64,000 bases of DNA from Chinchilla lanigera (GCF_000276665.1 NW_004955487.1:3338656-3402655), one strand, 5' to 3'; positions 1 through 10,800 are shown, counted from the first letter of the stretch. Numbers and translations: made by a program. The notes: generated by a model from the letters alone, not told the origin.

Positions 1-349
1 TTTATAATAACTATTGATATTTGCATTTCTTCAAAATATTCTGAAAAATGTTTAAACATAAACCAAATGTACACATGCTTTTCTATGTTCTCTGTTGGAG
101 TGCTTGAAAGAGAGTGGGCTTTCCATAGAAAGAGTCTTTCCAGTGATGCTGGACTTCACTTTTCCACATTTGGTACTGGGAAGGGCTTTCTGCTCGCCCT
201 GTGATGACCAGAGTTGGTCACATACTGTACCTCAGACACACAAACCCAACTAGCGCGTGGTTTCTCTCCCATGACAAATCCAAAGTGTAAACAATTTAAA
301 AAGTAAAATCAAAGATAGATAATAGGAAACAGAAAGATCTTTTGCAAAT

Positions 350-492
350 GGAGACCAAGAGATGGTGGGAGGAGAGAAAGAATCAAGGGAAAAGGGAAGT
401 TGAAAGAATTAAGATGTGTTATGTCCATGTACCAACTCCCCATGATGAATGTGGTCACCATGCACTACAAGAGTACATTAATAAATGAAACA
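350..492 (+). repeat. LINE-1 3'UTR fragment
   Basis: This stretch is the reverse complement, with many differences, of the segment at about 2620-2715 and of further copies at 16.9, 27.9 and 29.9 kb. The shared landmark in this orientation is a phrase around CCATGATGAATGTGG followed by a poor A-rich end. The family sits beside recognisable ORF2 C-terminal sequence in the 35.2 kb copy, so I assign it to a LINE-1 3'UTR. No coding potential. Confidence 0.55.
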
Positions 493-934
493 TACAATTT
501 AAAAAAGAATGAACTGTTAGGGCTCTTCAATTCCTTCATTCTCTCTCCAATTCCACATAAATGTTCAATTGCAAGACAGCCATTCAGTAGTCTCACTTAC
601 ACATCCATCTTGTAGTCACCAAAGTTGACACTGATTTTCTTGTTTGTTTTGTTGTTCCTTTTTGGTTTTTGCTGCATTGTTACTATTTTTTGGATTCTTG
701 CAGTTACCTGTGAAAGAAACCTGTCTCATGTTTAACTAAAACATGCAGGAAACTCTCCAAATCTTCAACACATTTAAGATTTCTGAGAATGGCTATTTTA
801 GTCATGTGCTGGATACTTATCTTCACCTTTGGTTTTGTCCTACTTTTAATTACACTGTAAATTCCAACAGCCATGAGCTCTTTCTGTAGCAATACTGATC
901 CTCTTGGATATACTGCCTCTCCTCTACTTCTCAG

Positions 935-1345
935 CCTTAATGTTTAAATTTTTCTTTTTCTTCTTTTTCTTGACCAATTTTGTACTCTTATACATTGTAA
1001 TCAGAACAGCTAATCTGAAGACAACAACAGGCAGTATAACAACCATTGCTGAATTTATAGTATCTTGTTTAATGAAGCTCTGTACCATTTCTAATGTTTT
1101 TATTACTTCTTATTGTCTTTAATTGTTTGATCAATCTTGCATTCTTACCTCTGTTAATCTGAGCAACTTCGTTGAAGAAAACGATATGTAATTTGACACC
1201 ATTGTTAATTCCTGTCATCTTGTTTTCAAATCCTGTATTTCTTTTATTGCTTCTTTTATTGTTTTGTTTGTGTCTTTGTTATTCTTATCTTGTTATCTTT
1301 TCTCTTTTCCCTTTAAAATTAAAAAAAAATTCTGGTGCCCAAGCT
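935..1345 (+). repeat. LINE-1 3'UTR with two tandem units, sense
   Basis: Two related blocks follow each other (about 995-1110 and 1140-1330). Both are reverse-complement matches to the antisense pair at 34.13-34.50 kb, and the first also matches the 3' end of the large LINE-1 at 44.6 kb. The block ends in an A-rich tract near 1320-1329, as expected at a LINE 3' end. The element is 5'-truncated and non-coding. Confidence 0.55.
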
Positions 1346-2590
1346 TGGGGGTGAGATTCTCCCAGTCATCCAGCTCCACCTCTTGTCTTACACATGGGAT
1401 GAAAATGATAGGTGAATGATAGCACCTAAAATTTTTAGAAAATTCTCTAACAAGGATTACTTTTTAATCTTAGAAACACATTTGGCTTCTACAACTTCTA
1501 TCGGGGTTTTTCCATACTGTATAGAATTAGTTTAATGTGGCAGAGTTCGCTTCATTTCTCTAGTATTGGGGACAAGTCATTATCAGAAACGCAATTCAAG
1601 AAACATCAGAATTTCATTTTGTTTTTGTTTTGTTTGATTTCTTCAGCTGAACAGAGCCACTAGCAGATGGCTGAAGTCCAGTCTTGTCACCACAGGTATC
1701 TCCTGCTGCGAGTGAGTGGTTTCAGTGGGACACACATTCATCTTCTCCTTCTCTGTTTTCATTCCACATTTCAAACCTGACCTATGTTCTCCAAGTGGAC
1801 TTAACCACGTCTATGGCCTTTTATGGGAGAATATAGATTTTATTGAACATGGTTGTTTTACCTCCCCTGCCAAATGACTAATTCACTTGAAAAAGATGTA
1901 CACGGTTTATCTGAAGGCGTAAGTGATTAGTACATTTTTCAGGGAAAGACTAACTGCTGTATATGGCCTTCCAAGGTGAAACAAGTTTGATGCAATTATC
2001 TTATTCTTGTCCCTCACCATTGGGCCCTTCCACACAGCTGCCACGCTGGAAGTTGGATGGAGCGGACTCCGATGAATCAAACTTGCAGGAGCGTCAGACA
2101 TAGACTAGAATTTCTGTGCCTGCACCTCAGTGAGATGTCTGATTATACAACACAGCTGACTGTGGTTGTCCCTTACCACAGTCTCCCTAGAGAATAGCAA
2201 ACTGCTAAATAATGCAGAAATATCTTACGAAAACTAGAAATATGTAAAAAAGTCTGAATAGAAGGAAATAAATTTCCTGAGCTGCTGTTGCCACATTAGA
2301 ATACCCCTACTCATGCTCTGATTAATGGAATTTTAACATTTTGAGATAAGTATTTCCAATGCCAACTCTCTATTGTTTAATTTTTTAAAGCTTAGTGTCC
2401 CTTTTATCCATATTTTGTTACAGTTAGACTATAACTTCATGCTGTTATCACTACGTTAGAATTGGGAATCACTTCCTTTTTTTCTTTTCTTTTTATAGGC
2501 ACATGGTCTTCTCCCCTGATGTTTTGTTTTTTTTTTTTTACTGTTTCATTCTCAAAGTTTTCAGAGCTCATTTCCTTTCCTGCATCCTTT
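1346..2590. other. Unannotated sequence, possible conserved segment at about 1900-2260
   Basis: No repeat family or exon is recognised. Positions 2041-2095 hold four CpG dinucleotides in about 55 bases (in CACGCTGG, GAGCGGAC, TCCGATG and GAGCGTC), dense for this CpG-poor window. That is compatible with conserved non-coding sequence but proves nothing. No open frame of interest. Confidence 0.25.
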
Positions 2591-2599
2591 TTTAAGTAT

Positions 2600-2772
2600 A
2601 TTTCCTTTCTTCTATATTTTTTTACTTGTGTTAGTCCATATTCACAGTACACAATGGTGGCATTCATTGTGGGGAGCTGGTATATGTATATTACACATCT
2701 TAATTCTTTTCACTTCCCTCCTATCCCTCTCTCGACATCTCCTCCTTCATACAGTCTCACTTCACACAAACA
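2600..2772 (-). repeat. LINE-1 3'UTR fragment, antisense
   Basis: Pyrimidine-rich antisense copy of the LINE-1 3'UTR family also seen at 16.9, 21.6, 27.9, 29.4, 29.9 and 35.2 kb. Landmarks are CAGTACACAATGG, then a GGGGAGCTGG-type phrase, then a C/T-rich run (CCCTCCTATCCCTCTC). Short open frames here are by-products of the pyrimidine-rich composition. Confidence 0.55.
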
Positions 2773-4586
2773 ATAATGCTATTTCTGCTGAATCTAGCTT
2801 CAGGCTGGGCTTGTCCCACTCATTCACTCAAGGTGGTTGACCCAAGACCAGTTCTGGGCCATCCAGGCCCCTGTCCACCTGCCAATAAACACTTGTCTAA
2901 AATGATGGCTAGCCATTTACATCGAAAGTATTTTTATTTCATAGCTAGGCTTTGGGTTTCTCATGAGGAATGACCATAGTTTATCTTTATAGAAACAACC
3001 TAAGTAATATACAGAATATAACATATGTCTGAAAAGAGTGTTTTGTGGATCAGTTTTGAAATTCTCCAGTGGAAAAATAGCACTAAATTTAAATATATTG
3101 GTAATTAGTATAGTTTGTTTTTATTTCAAGCTTCATCTTTGAAAGCAGTTTCAGGAAGAGGGAGGGTCACATTTACATGGTGGATGGAGAGAGTAGAACT
3201 AACATCACAGAAGGGGATTCACCGCAAGACATCGCTTTGTAAAACCAAAAACAAGCACTTTTACTGCAGTCTCATTCAGGCCCCTCCTCCAGCCACTTAA
3301 TATCCTGTTCAGTAAAAATGTAAGCCAAGCCATGGGGATTTTCCTAAGAATAAATTCCTAGGGGACAGAGCAAGATGCTTTAATCCATATGCGAAATACT
3401 CGTGGGTTTTAATGTAATTGACAGTTGGTAATTTCACCACCATTTTCCTCTTCTGCATCAGCGACTTATTGAAATGACATTTATAATAAAAAATGCAAGA
3501 AGTTATTCTTCCCACTTTCTCTCGCTTCAATTAACTCTATAGGTAAAGCACACCAGCTATTCAGAATTCCTGGTACATTAATCAGAAGGAAATCATTTGA
3601 ATTCAGAAAGATTTATGGCTCCACTATTAGCTTGCACACATATGACTGTAGTAATCCTAGTATAATTGATATATTTGGTGCGTTTCAAGTTTCAATCTCC
3701 ATAATGATTCAAGACCATGGCTCTGGACTCAATACATGTGAACAGCCATCTTCTCCAATGAGGGAAGCAATTCAGTGATACATAAGAAAGTAATGCCTCT
3801 TTCCTCCTCTTTCCCTTATACTTTATTTGTCAAGGTTGCACCCATCCCATGAACAATGCTGGACTGTATTTACCCTCAAACACATATCTCACCTCACCCA
3901 TGAACAGGCAAGACATAAGCTAACTGCAAGTTACTCCCCTTCTGTTTCTACTCTTGTTTCTTTGTATTTTCTACCTCATGGAGCTCCAAGTTCCTCTAAA
4001 CATTTCTTTTGCCTGCTCACCTAGTTCTACCCAGAAACATCTCCACCCCTATGCAGTAAAGTTACCGCCATCTTTTTAGACCAATTGACCTAAGAAGAAA
4101 AAATATGGTCCAATTTAAAAAGTCCTCCCATTAGCTGTTTAAAGGGTGGTAATAGGTAAGCAGTCTTCAAAAAGATAATAACTAATAGTTTGAATTAATT
4201 TCAATAAGAGCAATTTTTGTTTATCGGTTTAATCATTCAAAATGATTAACTGCAGAGGCTAAGAGTAACTTTAAAATTTGTTTCAATGCAAAACCTCAGT
4301 TGTACAAAAATTAGTTCCAGATATAGCTAAACATTCACTTCAAGGTGTTTCTTTAGAATTATACTTGGTATTTATCTACAAATAAATCAAAGAATAATTT
4401 AAAGGCCAGTTATCAAATGAACTATTTTATTTTATTTATTGAGTATACACTTAACAGGAGCTTTATAAAATTTTATACAGAGGTATCTAGCAACTTATTT
4501 ATTGCAAATAACATTTTGCAATTAAAACTTGCCCTGCTTTATACAAACTGTAGCAATTAAAATTTAAACAAATATTAGTGATCAAT
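2773..4586. other. Unannotated sequence, AT-rich
   Basis: No gene or repeat is recognised. The part at about 3100-3530 is less AT-rich and holds homeodomain/MEIS-like words (TGTAATTGACAG near 3413) and a few CpGs (CACCGCAAG, ATCGC, CTCGTGG, AGCGAC). It could be conserved non-coding DNA. The rest is AT-rich with no structure that I can name. Confidence 0.25.
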
Positions 4587-4588
4587 TA

Positions 4589-4766
4589 CAGTAATGTCTC
4601 AGTTCATAAGCACTTCTGTTCACAAACAATTCAGTTCACAAACAGAAACTTTGGCAAAATTTTGTCCTGTTCACAAACTCCTCATCAGGTGATGAACACA
4701 ATCCCAGCCATCTTCCCCAGAAATGTGGAACAAATTAAGTTTGTCAGTGGAGGTAATAGTGCACTG
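4589..4766 (+). mobile_element. Non-autonomous Tigger/pogo-like DNA transposon (MITE-sized, complete)
   Basis: The 178-bp element begins CAGTAATGTCTC, ends GTGCACTG, and is flanked on both sides by TA (4587-4588 and 4767-4768), the target duplication of pogo/Tigger transposons. Inside, a TTCACAAAC word recurs three times near the left end (4618-4680), typical of subterminal repeats decayed from CpG-containing originals. The right part carries an AATTAAGTTTGTCAG phrase like Tigger right ends. Strand is arbitrary. There is no transposase, so it would have been moved in trans. Family assignment is from memory. Confidence 0.55.
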
Positions 4767-5007
4767 TACTTGATTAATCAGATGACTATTTTAAAACATT
4801 GATGTAGAACAACACATAAACAATTGTATGACATGGTGAAAATTTTTAAAAACTATGTATAATCTGCACAGTGTACCCTTTAGATATACTGAAATATGGG
4901 CAAAACATAAAAAACAGAGATTCTCAACCACTTTCTGTGAGAAATTTGAAATGATATAGTGTTTGTATATTGTCTAAGTTTTGTTTAAATCAGGAAATAA
5001 TGATCAT

Positions 5008-5480
5008 TGTATTGGTCACTTTTCTCTCAAAATACCCAACACCCAAAATTAAGGATAAAAGATTTATTTAGCTCACAGTTTATGGATGTTTCAGTCCATA
5101 ATCAGCTGACTCCAAGGTAGGGTGGCATGGCTGAGGGGCAATAGTTCACGATGGTAGAAGACAGCAAAAGCAACAAGAGCTAAAAGGAGAGAGAGCAAGC
5201 CACTTTTCCTCACTTATATTATAACCAGTTTACCCACCATAGTCCTCATACCATCTCCTCTTACACAAGCTGAGGTTATTTACAAAGTGAGGCCCCTGAC
5301 CCCTTGCTGAATTGCTTAGTTAAATTTCTCAAGTTGACACAATGAGTCAACCATTACAACATCCTATGGCATAAACAGCTGCCTCAGTAGGTGTCCTCTA
5401 CACCCTGGGATATAGAACTGTTGAATCACTTAGTGAAGCTTTTAAATTTCTCAAGTTGATACAGTATATCAGCCATTATA
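5008..5480 (-). mobile_element. ERVL-MaLR-type solo LTR, antisense
   Basis: It matches the LTRs at 23.2 and 61.3 kb along its length. In its own sense orientation it ends with TGAGCTAAATAAA (polyadenylation signal), then a GGTATTTTG phrase, as MaLR LTRs do. The boundaries (TGTATTGG on the left, CCATTATA on the right) are decayed and no clean 5-bp target duplication is visible. A CTCAAGTTGACAC phrase occurs twice, at about 5328 and in decayed form at 5449. No internal viral sequence adjoins it. Confidence 0.65.
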
Positions 5481-6397
5481 GCCAGGAAGGTATCTATTAG
5501 AATGACCACATTTTTACTCTGAGGAACACACAGCACAAATATTTCTTACACACAAATCAAAAAGTGTAAAATGAAACAGAAAAAAGTAATAATAAGAACT
5601 GCTTCAGATGACAAACATAAAGCATGCTGTGAATTCCCAGCCTAAACATGGCATCTATGTTTAGGGGCAATGGCATCTCCCATCTATGCCACAGGCTGTA
5701 GCATATTCCATGGTATGGCCCTGTGACACTACCTGGAGACCTACCAGTTCAATTCCTAGTTGAGCCCTCCCTTTTCAAAAAAACCACCTTCTCTCAGGGT
5801 ATCCCACATGTTGCCTCCCACCTCGAGCTCAGAAAGGATTTCTAGTCTCTCCAGCCTCAAGCAACTCTCTCCACCTGCATCTACTCCCCGATATTAGAAC
5901 CTCACAGTATTCTTAACCAGTCTTGTCGAACATTTTCAAAACGCCCTGCAATTCACAGTTTCACTGGAGAGCCAGCTTTGGAGTTTCTATCTGAATTTGT
6001 CTTTCACATGCTTGCTTCTGTCCTTATTGATAATGATGAATTTGTAGATGCACACCAGTGTTCCTGAGGAGACCTTTACCTGCATGAGCATCGAGGCTAA
6101 TCAATGACTCAAATCAATAAACACATTCATTGCCTGAGTACTTTAGCATCATTGCTGACTTCCACTGACTATAATATTTCTTTCCATCACTGCATCAATT
6201 CTCTCACTGGTTGTAAAGACAGAACTCATTGGACACAAACCAAAATGGAACTGGGATATTGCATGCACCAGAGATCAAATAATCAACATTGGCACATAGA
6301 AACAACAAATATCTTGCAAGATGAAAACATATTGATTTTACTAGGATCATGTAGTTTGTTGGAGAATTGGTGTTTTGTTCTGTTTTGTTTTGTTTAT
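5481..6397. other. Unannotated sequence
   Basis: Mixed sequence, partly C/T-rich (about 5750-5900), with no recognised exon or repeat. The open frame on the + strand at 6104-6409 has no recognisable domain and runs into the adjoining SINE, so it is not called as a gene. Confidence 0.3.
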
Positions 6398-6578
6398 ACT
6401 GGCAACTGAATCCACAGCCTTCACCCTGAACTATGTCCCCAGCATTTTTTCTATATTTTATTTTGAGATAGGCTCTCACTAACTCATTGAGTTACCACGG
6501 CTGGTCAGGAACTTATAATGCTCCTGCCTTAGTCTCCCAAGTTCTGGGATTACAGCCATGCACCACCATTCCTGGCTG
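6398..6578 (-). repeat. B1-dID dimeric SINE, antisense
   Basis: Antisense ID-type tRNA-derived part (about 6398-6442, with the T-arm and leader words inverted) is followed by an A/T-rich linker and an antisense B1 part with TTTTGAGATAGGCTCTC, CTCCCAAGTTCTGGG and GCACCACCATTCCTGGC. The B1-linker-ID order in sense is that of the dimeric rodent SINE called B1-dID. It is diverged and has no clear target duplication. Confidence 0.65.
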
Positions 6579-7412
6579 AGAACTGATTATCCATTCTGAG
6601 AACAACCATTACTTTTCCTCCTGTCAAAATTTTGGAAGATGATTAAGACACGGCTTTTGCTCCACAAAGTATGTATAATGAAAATTCCTTATTATTACAA
6701 AGATAAAACATTTCCATCTATTATATAAAAATTGTATATGCTTTCCATCATTGAAAATTTGATATTATTATCTCAAATATACACACACATGCACACACAA
6801 ATGCATACACACACAAACATGGACTTACACTTTGAGAACAAAAGTTTTCCATCATAGTCTAAGACAACACTGCAAACTTCTTGTAAGGAATGATGAGGTT
6901 GACAAACTTGTATTTTTTTCTGCCTAATAGAATTTCCAATGTATGCAGGTCTCTATGAATATATGTTTTCTTGTAGTCAGAAACAGACGGGTCATAGGAG
7001 TAGTAGCAAAGGTGACATAAAGGGAAGTCTGAGATCTTAAGTCAGCCTACTTGTTAAATGTCTACTACGTGGAAGGCGGTTCCACAGGCTGGGAATATAC
7101 AGTTCAGTGACATTCAAACCCATGCTTAGCTAACATTGCCACAACAGTGACTACTCATTATTGTCTGACCAGTCTCATCCAACTGGCAGAAACCCTTTGA
7201 CTTTATACTTAATAAAGCTTCTACAACCATGTCCAAATGAAAATGGGTCAGAGATAGAGGTGTTTTAAAATACTTTTATTATTAATTGCTGAAACCTGCA
7301 AATTTAGTACCATAATAGCACTTGTAATTAATTCATTTTCTAGGGAAAAATTAAGTGACAATATTCAAAGCTAACCATCTCTACATGTGTCAATCTTTCT
7401 TCACAATACAGT
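6579..7412. other. Unannotated sequence with a short CA-rich run
   Basis: AT-rich sequence with a degenerate CA microsatellite at about 6779-6825. A phrase at 7060-7110 (CTACTACGTGGAAGGCGG, then GGCTGGGAATATACAG) resembles an ancient mammalian repeat of the MIR/L2 age class, but the match is too short to name. No gene seen. Confidence 0.25.
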
Positions 7413-7535
7413 CTCTGAATATGTTAGTTCTCCATCACAGTAATAAAATACCCAAGACAATCAACGTTAAAAGAGAAAAGATTTATTTGATTCACAGCTT
7501 TGAAGGTTTCAGTCTCTGTTACTTAAGATTTTATG
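7413..7535 (-). mobile_element. Truncated MaLR LTR, antisense
   Basis: Only the 3' end of an LTR in antisense is present: ATGTTAGTTCTCCATCACAG, ATAAAATACCCAAGAC, then an A-rich stretch and TTTATTTGATTCACAG. The order matches the left ends of the LTRs at 5.0, 13.1 and 23.2 kb. The rest of the LTR is missing. Confidence 0.55.
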
Positions 7536-7679
7536 TTCTGTCTTTGACTAAGTTTCCTCAGAATACATTTCAAATGTAAGAAGGAGTTCAAAAGCTGAAT
7601 GTATTCTTAAGTAGTCCTCTTTCCTAATCTTGATATTTAATTTGGTAATACTTCACTTAACTAAGAAATATGCCAGCCT

Positions 7680-7880
7680 TGTATTAATTTTTCAGACCTT
7701 CCCAGGCTTCCGCAAGCTCTAATTAGTGAAAGAAGTTTGCAAGACAAGTTATAATTTGCATGCCAGCAAATTTGTTTGTAAATTATACAGTAAAGGTAAA
7801 ATCTGGTAGGACATCAGCTTCCTTCAGCAACTACATACACTAAACAGCTAGGAATTTTTCCAGAGTTGTTACCTGATTAT
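7680..7880. promoter_or_regulatory. Candidate conserved non-coding element
   Basis: Unique, AT-rich sequence containing a CTAATTAG homeodomain-type palindrome (7719-7726) and an exact octamer ATTTGCAT (7754-7761) 28 bases downstream. This combination is common in vertebrate developmental enhancers. Function is inference only; the words are short enough to occur by chance. Confidence 0.2.
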
Positions 7881-8842
7881 TGTAGCCTTACAGCTTTGTG
7901 AATATTCTATTGTTATTTATTTTCCCTAGACTTGTGATTACAATTTTACTTGATTTCTGTTATTCTACAGATCCCTTTTTTATAATAACACCTCAATTAA
8001 AAAACCTCAGTAATTTTGTCCAGCAGTTATACAGTTATTGTGTTTATAAACATAGATATTTGAGTGGAAAAAATTCTGATCCAACTGCTCCTCTAGGAAG
8101 TACCAAATGTCGTCTCACACTAATATATTTTTAAAGTAAAACTTACTTCAAAATGAAAAGAAAAACAGATGAAAACTTTAATAAGTCAATTTTGCACTAG
8201 CATAAGGGTCCAAAATTGCACAGTATCAAACTTGTTTTATATTTTCTTACTTTAACATGAAAGTATTTCCTACAATGCATGCTGACTTTCAGACTTGAAG
8301 TAAAACTTAATTTATAAACGTCCTATTGACTTCCAAATTCTTTTTGACTTCATCAGACTGAGCTGCCCAGGGAGTTCATGCTCTTGGTTTTAAACTCTAC
8401 TTTAATGAATGTTTCCTGAAACTCTTATATCAAAGGATAATCTTACAAATTTCCACTAATCCCCAGGCTCAGCCCATCAGGAAGCAGGGTCCTAAGCCTG
8501 CAATCTCTGTGATCCAGAGAAAATGTACCTAGACAATAAACCAGTGTCTGAATGGTGGAGACCTCATGAATACATATATGGAAATCCCAGTTTCTACATG
8601 CTCTATTAGGTATGCTGGAGGCTTGAGAAGGACTTCAGTCATCAAAGGTCATGAGATTAGGTTAGAGCCAAAGCAGTAGTGGGGTAGAGAGGGTAGGGAG
8701 TTTCAGGCATGGTGATGAGCTGTCCTGCTTGGTCCCCTCAAAACCCCAAGGGGCTCAGGATGAGAGCAACTTCATGTTCTCATTTGATCTGCTGCTTTCT
8801 GTAGTACTCTGACATGGGCGGTTTGGTTCAGAACAGAAGACA
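7881..8842. other. Unannotated sequence
   Basis: No recognised repeat, exon or RNA gene. Composition shifts from AT-rich (7.9-8.4 kb) to more balanced (8.5-8.8 kb). The short frame at 7898-8134 has no recognisable domain. Confidence 0.25.
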
Positions 8843-8944
8843 ACCTTACAGATGATGGAAGAAGAAAAGAGAGGAGCAAAGGGAGGGGAAGAGAGGGAAA
8901 GGGGAGGGGAGAGGAAGGAGGAACATCAGGGAGGAACTGAGGCA
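8843..8944. repeat. Purine-rich (GGA/GA) low-complexity tract
   Basis: Runs of GGAAGAAGAAAAGAGAGGAG and related words. The Glu/Arg/Gly-rich open frame across it is only a translation of this tract and then of the adjoining ID element. Confidence 0.7.
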
Positions 8945-8960
8945 ATCAGAACACTTAGGA

Positions 8961-9051
8961 GGGGCTGGGGATTTAGCTCAGCGGCAAAGCGCCTGCCTGG
9001 CAAGCGCAAGGTCGTGAGTTCGGTTCCTGGTACCGGAGAAAAACCAAAAAA
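8961..9051 (+). repeat. Young ID SINE (tRNA-derived), with target duplication
   Basis: Begins GGGGCTGGGGATTTAGCTCA and contains pol III promoter elements: box A around TAGCTCAGCGG and box B around GAGTTCGGTTCC. It ends in an A-rich tail. It is flanked by 13-base duplications, AGAACACTTAGGA at 8948-8960 and AGAACCCTTAGGA at 9052-9064 (one mismatch), showing LINE-1-mediated insertion. The body is nearly identical to copies at 30.0, 32.0 and 52.7 kb, so the family was active recently. It inserted next to or into an old LINE-1. Confidence 0.85.
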
Positions 9052-9064
9052 AGAACCCTTAGGA

Positions 9065-9870
9065 GAGCACTGGTGGGGATGTGAAATGGTACAACCTCAT
9101 CAGAAATTTGTCAGTTTCATTAATAGGTTTAAAAGTGAAACAAACTTCCTGATGACCCAGAATTCTACCTTTAATTATCTAGCCAAGAGTAATGAAAACA
9201 TACAACCACACAAAGACTGTCACATATAAGTTCAAAGTAATATTGCACATAATAGCTCAAATCTACACACATCCCAGTGTCCATTAATTGGTGGCTGAAT
9301 AAATATCATGTGTTGTAGCTATAGGATGAAATATTATCCAGCAAGAGAAAGACACTAACTTCTGATACACACTTCAAAGAGAATGTGTTCCAAAAGCATT
9401 ATGCTAAGAGAGGCCAGAAACAATAGTCTGCATATTGTATAATTCCACTTACACGAAAAGATTCTAGGATATTACACAGCTCAAAAAACAAAGCCGAGTT
9501 CTCTGAAAGTACTGAGGGACTGGACTGAGGGTGGAAAGGTTGAGCCTTAGAGGTCAGATAAATGTCTAAAACAAGACTGGTGCTGAGGGCACGGACTTAT
9601 TTACCAAAACAAAACCTAATGAACATCAGTGAATTGTGAACACTGATTTGGCAAGGGGCCAAGATAGAAGTGTGTAAAGGATGCTTCAATAAACTAAGAA
9701 AAATAAAATAGCCATCAAGAGTTAGGATGGGGAGAAGAAAGCTGAAATAGTTGGCCATCAGTTGATAAATTGTTTAGTCTAGGTGACAGGTAATAGGGGT
9801 ACATTATACCTTTCCAGTTTTTGTATTTTTAAAATTTTTCATAAGAAGTAAAACAGAAACTAACAAGCTT
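9065..9870 (+). repeat. Ancient LINE-1 3' end (L1M type), sense
   Basis: The order of phrases is that of mammalian LINE-1 ORF2 C-terminus and 3'UTR: ATGTGAAATGGTACAACC, GACCCAGAATTCTACC, CATCCCAGTGTCCATTAA, GGCTGAATAAATATCATG, GAAATATTATCCAGCAA, AGGCCAGAAACAATAG and CATATTGTATAATTCCA. All frames are broken. The 3' boundary near 9.87 kb is approximate. Confidence 0.65.
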
Positions 9871-9949
9871 TTTTGTCCCTTTTCGGAAAATACCAATACG
9901 CAAACAAGCAAATAATGTAGTACAAATAAGTATTCTTCCTTGAGGAAAA

Positions 9950-10260
9950 GATAGATTGTAATCCTTGCAACAAGACATTAAAGTGCATGCATAATTAGCT
10001 GTCTTGACTGCAGGCTTATTTAAGAGCTGGTTTAAGTATGGTGTGTATGCAAATTAGCCAGACTGCATTCTCCTCCCTACTACAGACAGTTAGACAATGG
10101 AACTTACTGTCCCCAGACAAATTAATAGGTTCAGTGACAGTCAAGGGATAGCAGGGTTAGAAATTCCTGGCTTGGAAATTCTCCTTAAAGTGTCTAGGGA
10201 TTAGAAGGGGAATGCACCTTGAATGGGCTCCTAACGTGCAGGCAAATTCACTTTAATTTA
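9950..10260. promoter_or_regulatory. Candidate conserved non-coding element
   Basis: Unique sequence with TAATTA (9992-9997) in GCATAATTAGC, an exact octamer ATGCAAAT (10047-10054) followed at once by TAGCC, and AAATTAATAGG near 10120. Composition is balanced and no repeat is recognised. The density of POU/homeodomain-type words suggests a possible enhancer. Not tested. Confidence 0.22.
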
Positions 10261-10510
10261 TACTTTATATGTTCTTCTTTCATTCATTTATCCATCATAG
10301 CATCAAGTACATATCCAACATATAAGAAAACGGAAAAAAGAAATTCAGTATCATTTTATTCTGATTTTTAAAAATTAAATTTGTAGAAGCTGTCTTCTAA
10401 AATTACTCCTAGAATTAAGGAGTTAATTAAATCAAAGGGCAAATCGAAATTTTTAGCATCCACTTTCAAATTCAGTAGTTTTCTAATACATACAGACACT
10501 GACACATACA

Positions 10511-10800
10511 TTTGAGGCATGATCAAAATATGTAGTCTGATATAAACAAAAACAATTTATTAGAGTAAAGCCATATTGTCATTAACCATCTTCAGGATCC
10601 TCCCCATGACTTCGGACACACTCATCCAGTCATTCTTCCCACTTTCTGTAGCAGCTCTGAAGTCTTCTTTCCTGACTCTTTTTACTTACGCTGTCCTGGC
10701 TGCCTGGATATCCTGACTGGATTCAAAGCATTTCCCTTTCATGGTCATTTTGACTTTGGGCAAGAGCCAGGAGTCACACTGTGCCAGACAAGTGACTAAG
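10511..10800 (-). pseudogene. Tc1/mariner transposon remnant with C-terminal transposase fragment
   Basis: Read on the minus strand, the segment translates in broken frames to the C-terminal part of a mariner transposase: words corresponding to the DFWLFPK region, then KMTMKGK, QDIQAA and a DECVRS-like stretch, close to the usual end of the protein. Downstream on that strand lies TTTGAGGCATGATCA (about 10512-10526), resembling a mariner terminal inverted repeat and shared with the 27.7 kb copy. Stops and frameshifts make it inactive. The 5' two thirds of the gene are missing. Confidence 0.55.

Noticed and set aside
4895..4960. CAGAGATTCTCAACC as a hAT terminal repeat
   Set aside because: Only one end is visible and no 8-bp target duplication was found.
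8961..9051. tRNA gene (A and B boxes present)
   Set aside because: It is an ID SINE: A-rich tail, target duplication, several near-identical copies, and no cloverleaf T-stem.
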